From Salinimicrobium sp963709775 (GTDB lineage Bacteria > Bacteroidota > Bacteroidia > Flavobacteriales > Flavobacteriaceae): a stretch of DNA of 64,000 nucleotides. The translations under genes and the position numbers were made by a program. The notes beneath the pieces are model-generated. The model saw only the letters and a program-made list of their open reading frames with translations, was not told the origin of the DNA and did not search any database. The DNA is taken from contig CAVPXS010000014.1 in NCBI GenBank assembly GCA_963709775.1, positions 1-64,000 on the forward strand. Reading direction: 5' to 3'. The stretch's first letter is position 1. Every line of letters starts with the position of its first letter. Positions 63,988 to 64,000 of this stretch are shown in pieces.

Positions 63988-64000
63988 TTAACCTTTCTTT

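Overview
The window is from a member of the Bacteroidota, most likely a marine or soil Flavobacteriaceae of the Gramella/Salegentibacter type. The basis is AT-rich DNA, A-rich sequence instead of Shine-Dalgarno sites in front of many starts, and flavobacterial families and gene orders: a GSCFA protein, DUF4230, DUF2797, a FolK-deoxynucleoside kinase fusion, an ABC permease-M1 peptidase fusion, and an M23/MerR/LemA/TPM cluster. This is family recognition by eye; no database search was possible.

Bases 1 to about 14,700 are an accessory island. It contains 14 copies of a ~120-bp imperfect palindrome plus one shorter relative (71 bp), all in the same orientation. They separate 14 small 'cassettes', each with room for one or two short plus-strand genes. 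Intact cassette genes encode a four-helix membrane protein, secreted proteins or lipoproteins, an outer-membrane beta-barrel and a UPF0158 protein. Broken ones include a pentapeptide-repeat/TIR protein. Every cassette starts with GTT-N7 (usually followed by AT) and ends AC-N7-AAC. In 12 of 14 cassettes the two N7 words are reverse complements of each other (7 perfect, 5 with one mismatch), while the words differ from cassette to cassette. This is the logic of integron cassettes (GTT...AAC core sites, single-strand foldable attC), but the complementary word is longer and unconstrained (N7, not RRRY) and the stem differs, so I read it as an undescribed or strongly divergent attC class. No canonical IntI is in the window. 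Two IS110-family elements sit inside repeat copies. The intact one (10,556-11,765) carries a recognisable bridge-RNA candidate whose target loop matches the repeat on both sides of the insertion point.

The island ends at a 449-aa Bacteroidota-type tyrosine recombinase (minus strand, stop codon 5 bp from the last repeat), a perfect 11-bp tandem repeat, and a 3' half of tRNA-Met(CAT) with its terminator. This looks like the right attachment site of an element integrated in tRNA-Met, with the complete tRNA to the left of the window.

From 14.7 to 53.3 kb the DNA is ordinary chromosome: transporters (Na+/Ca2+ exchanger, dicarboxylate/amino-acid symporter), a gamma-carbonic anhydrase, the GTPases Era and Der, the TPM/LemA/MerR/M23 cluster (with a frameshift in the M23 gene), alaS, GSCFA, DUF4230, an aromatic amino-acid hydroxylase, urocanate hydratase, a disulfide oxidoreductase, a PLP deaminase, a glucosaminidase-LysM lipoprotein, hemL, a GH3-family enzyme, DUF2797, an AsmA-like giant, FolK-dNK, a TrmH-like methyltransferase and mutS.

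At 53.4-53.7 kb are tRNA-Gly(GCC), a broken duplicate of its 5' half, and tRNA-Leu(TAA). A second, decayed accessory stretch follows (53.7-58.9 kb): an InlB-repeat/LRR lipoprotein with a frameshift, a truncated lipoprotein, a multiply frameshifted SRAP (YedK-like) gene, a 22-bp tandem repeat and an excisionase-like helix-turn-helix gene. The window closes with an ABC ATPase and a permease/M1 peptidase fusion.
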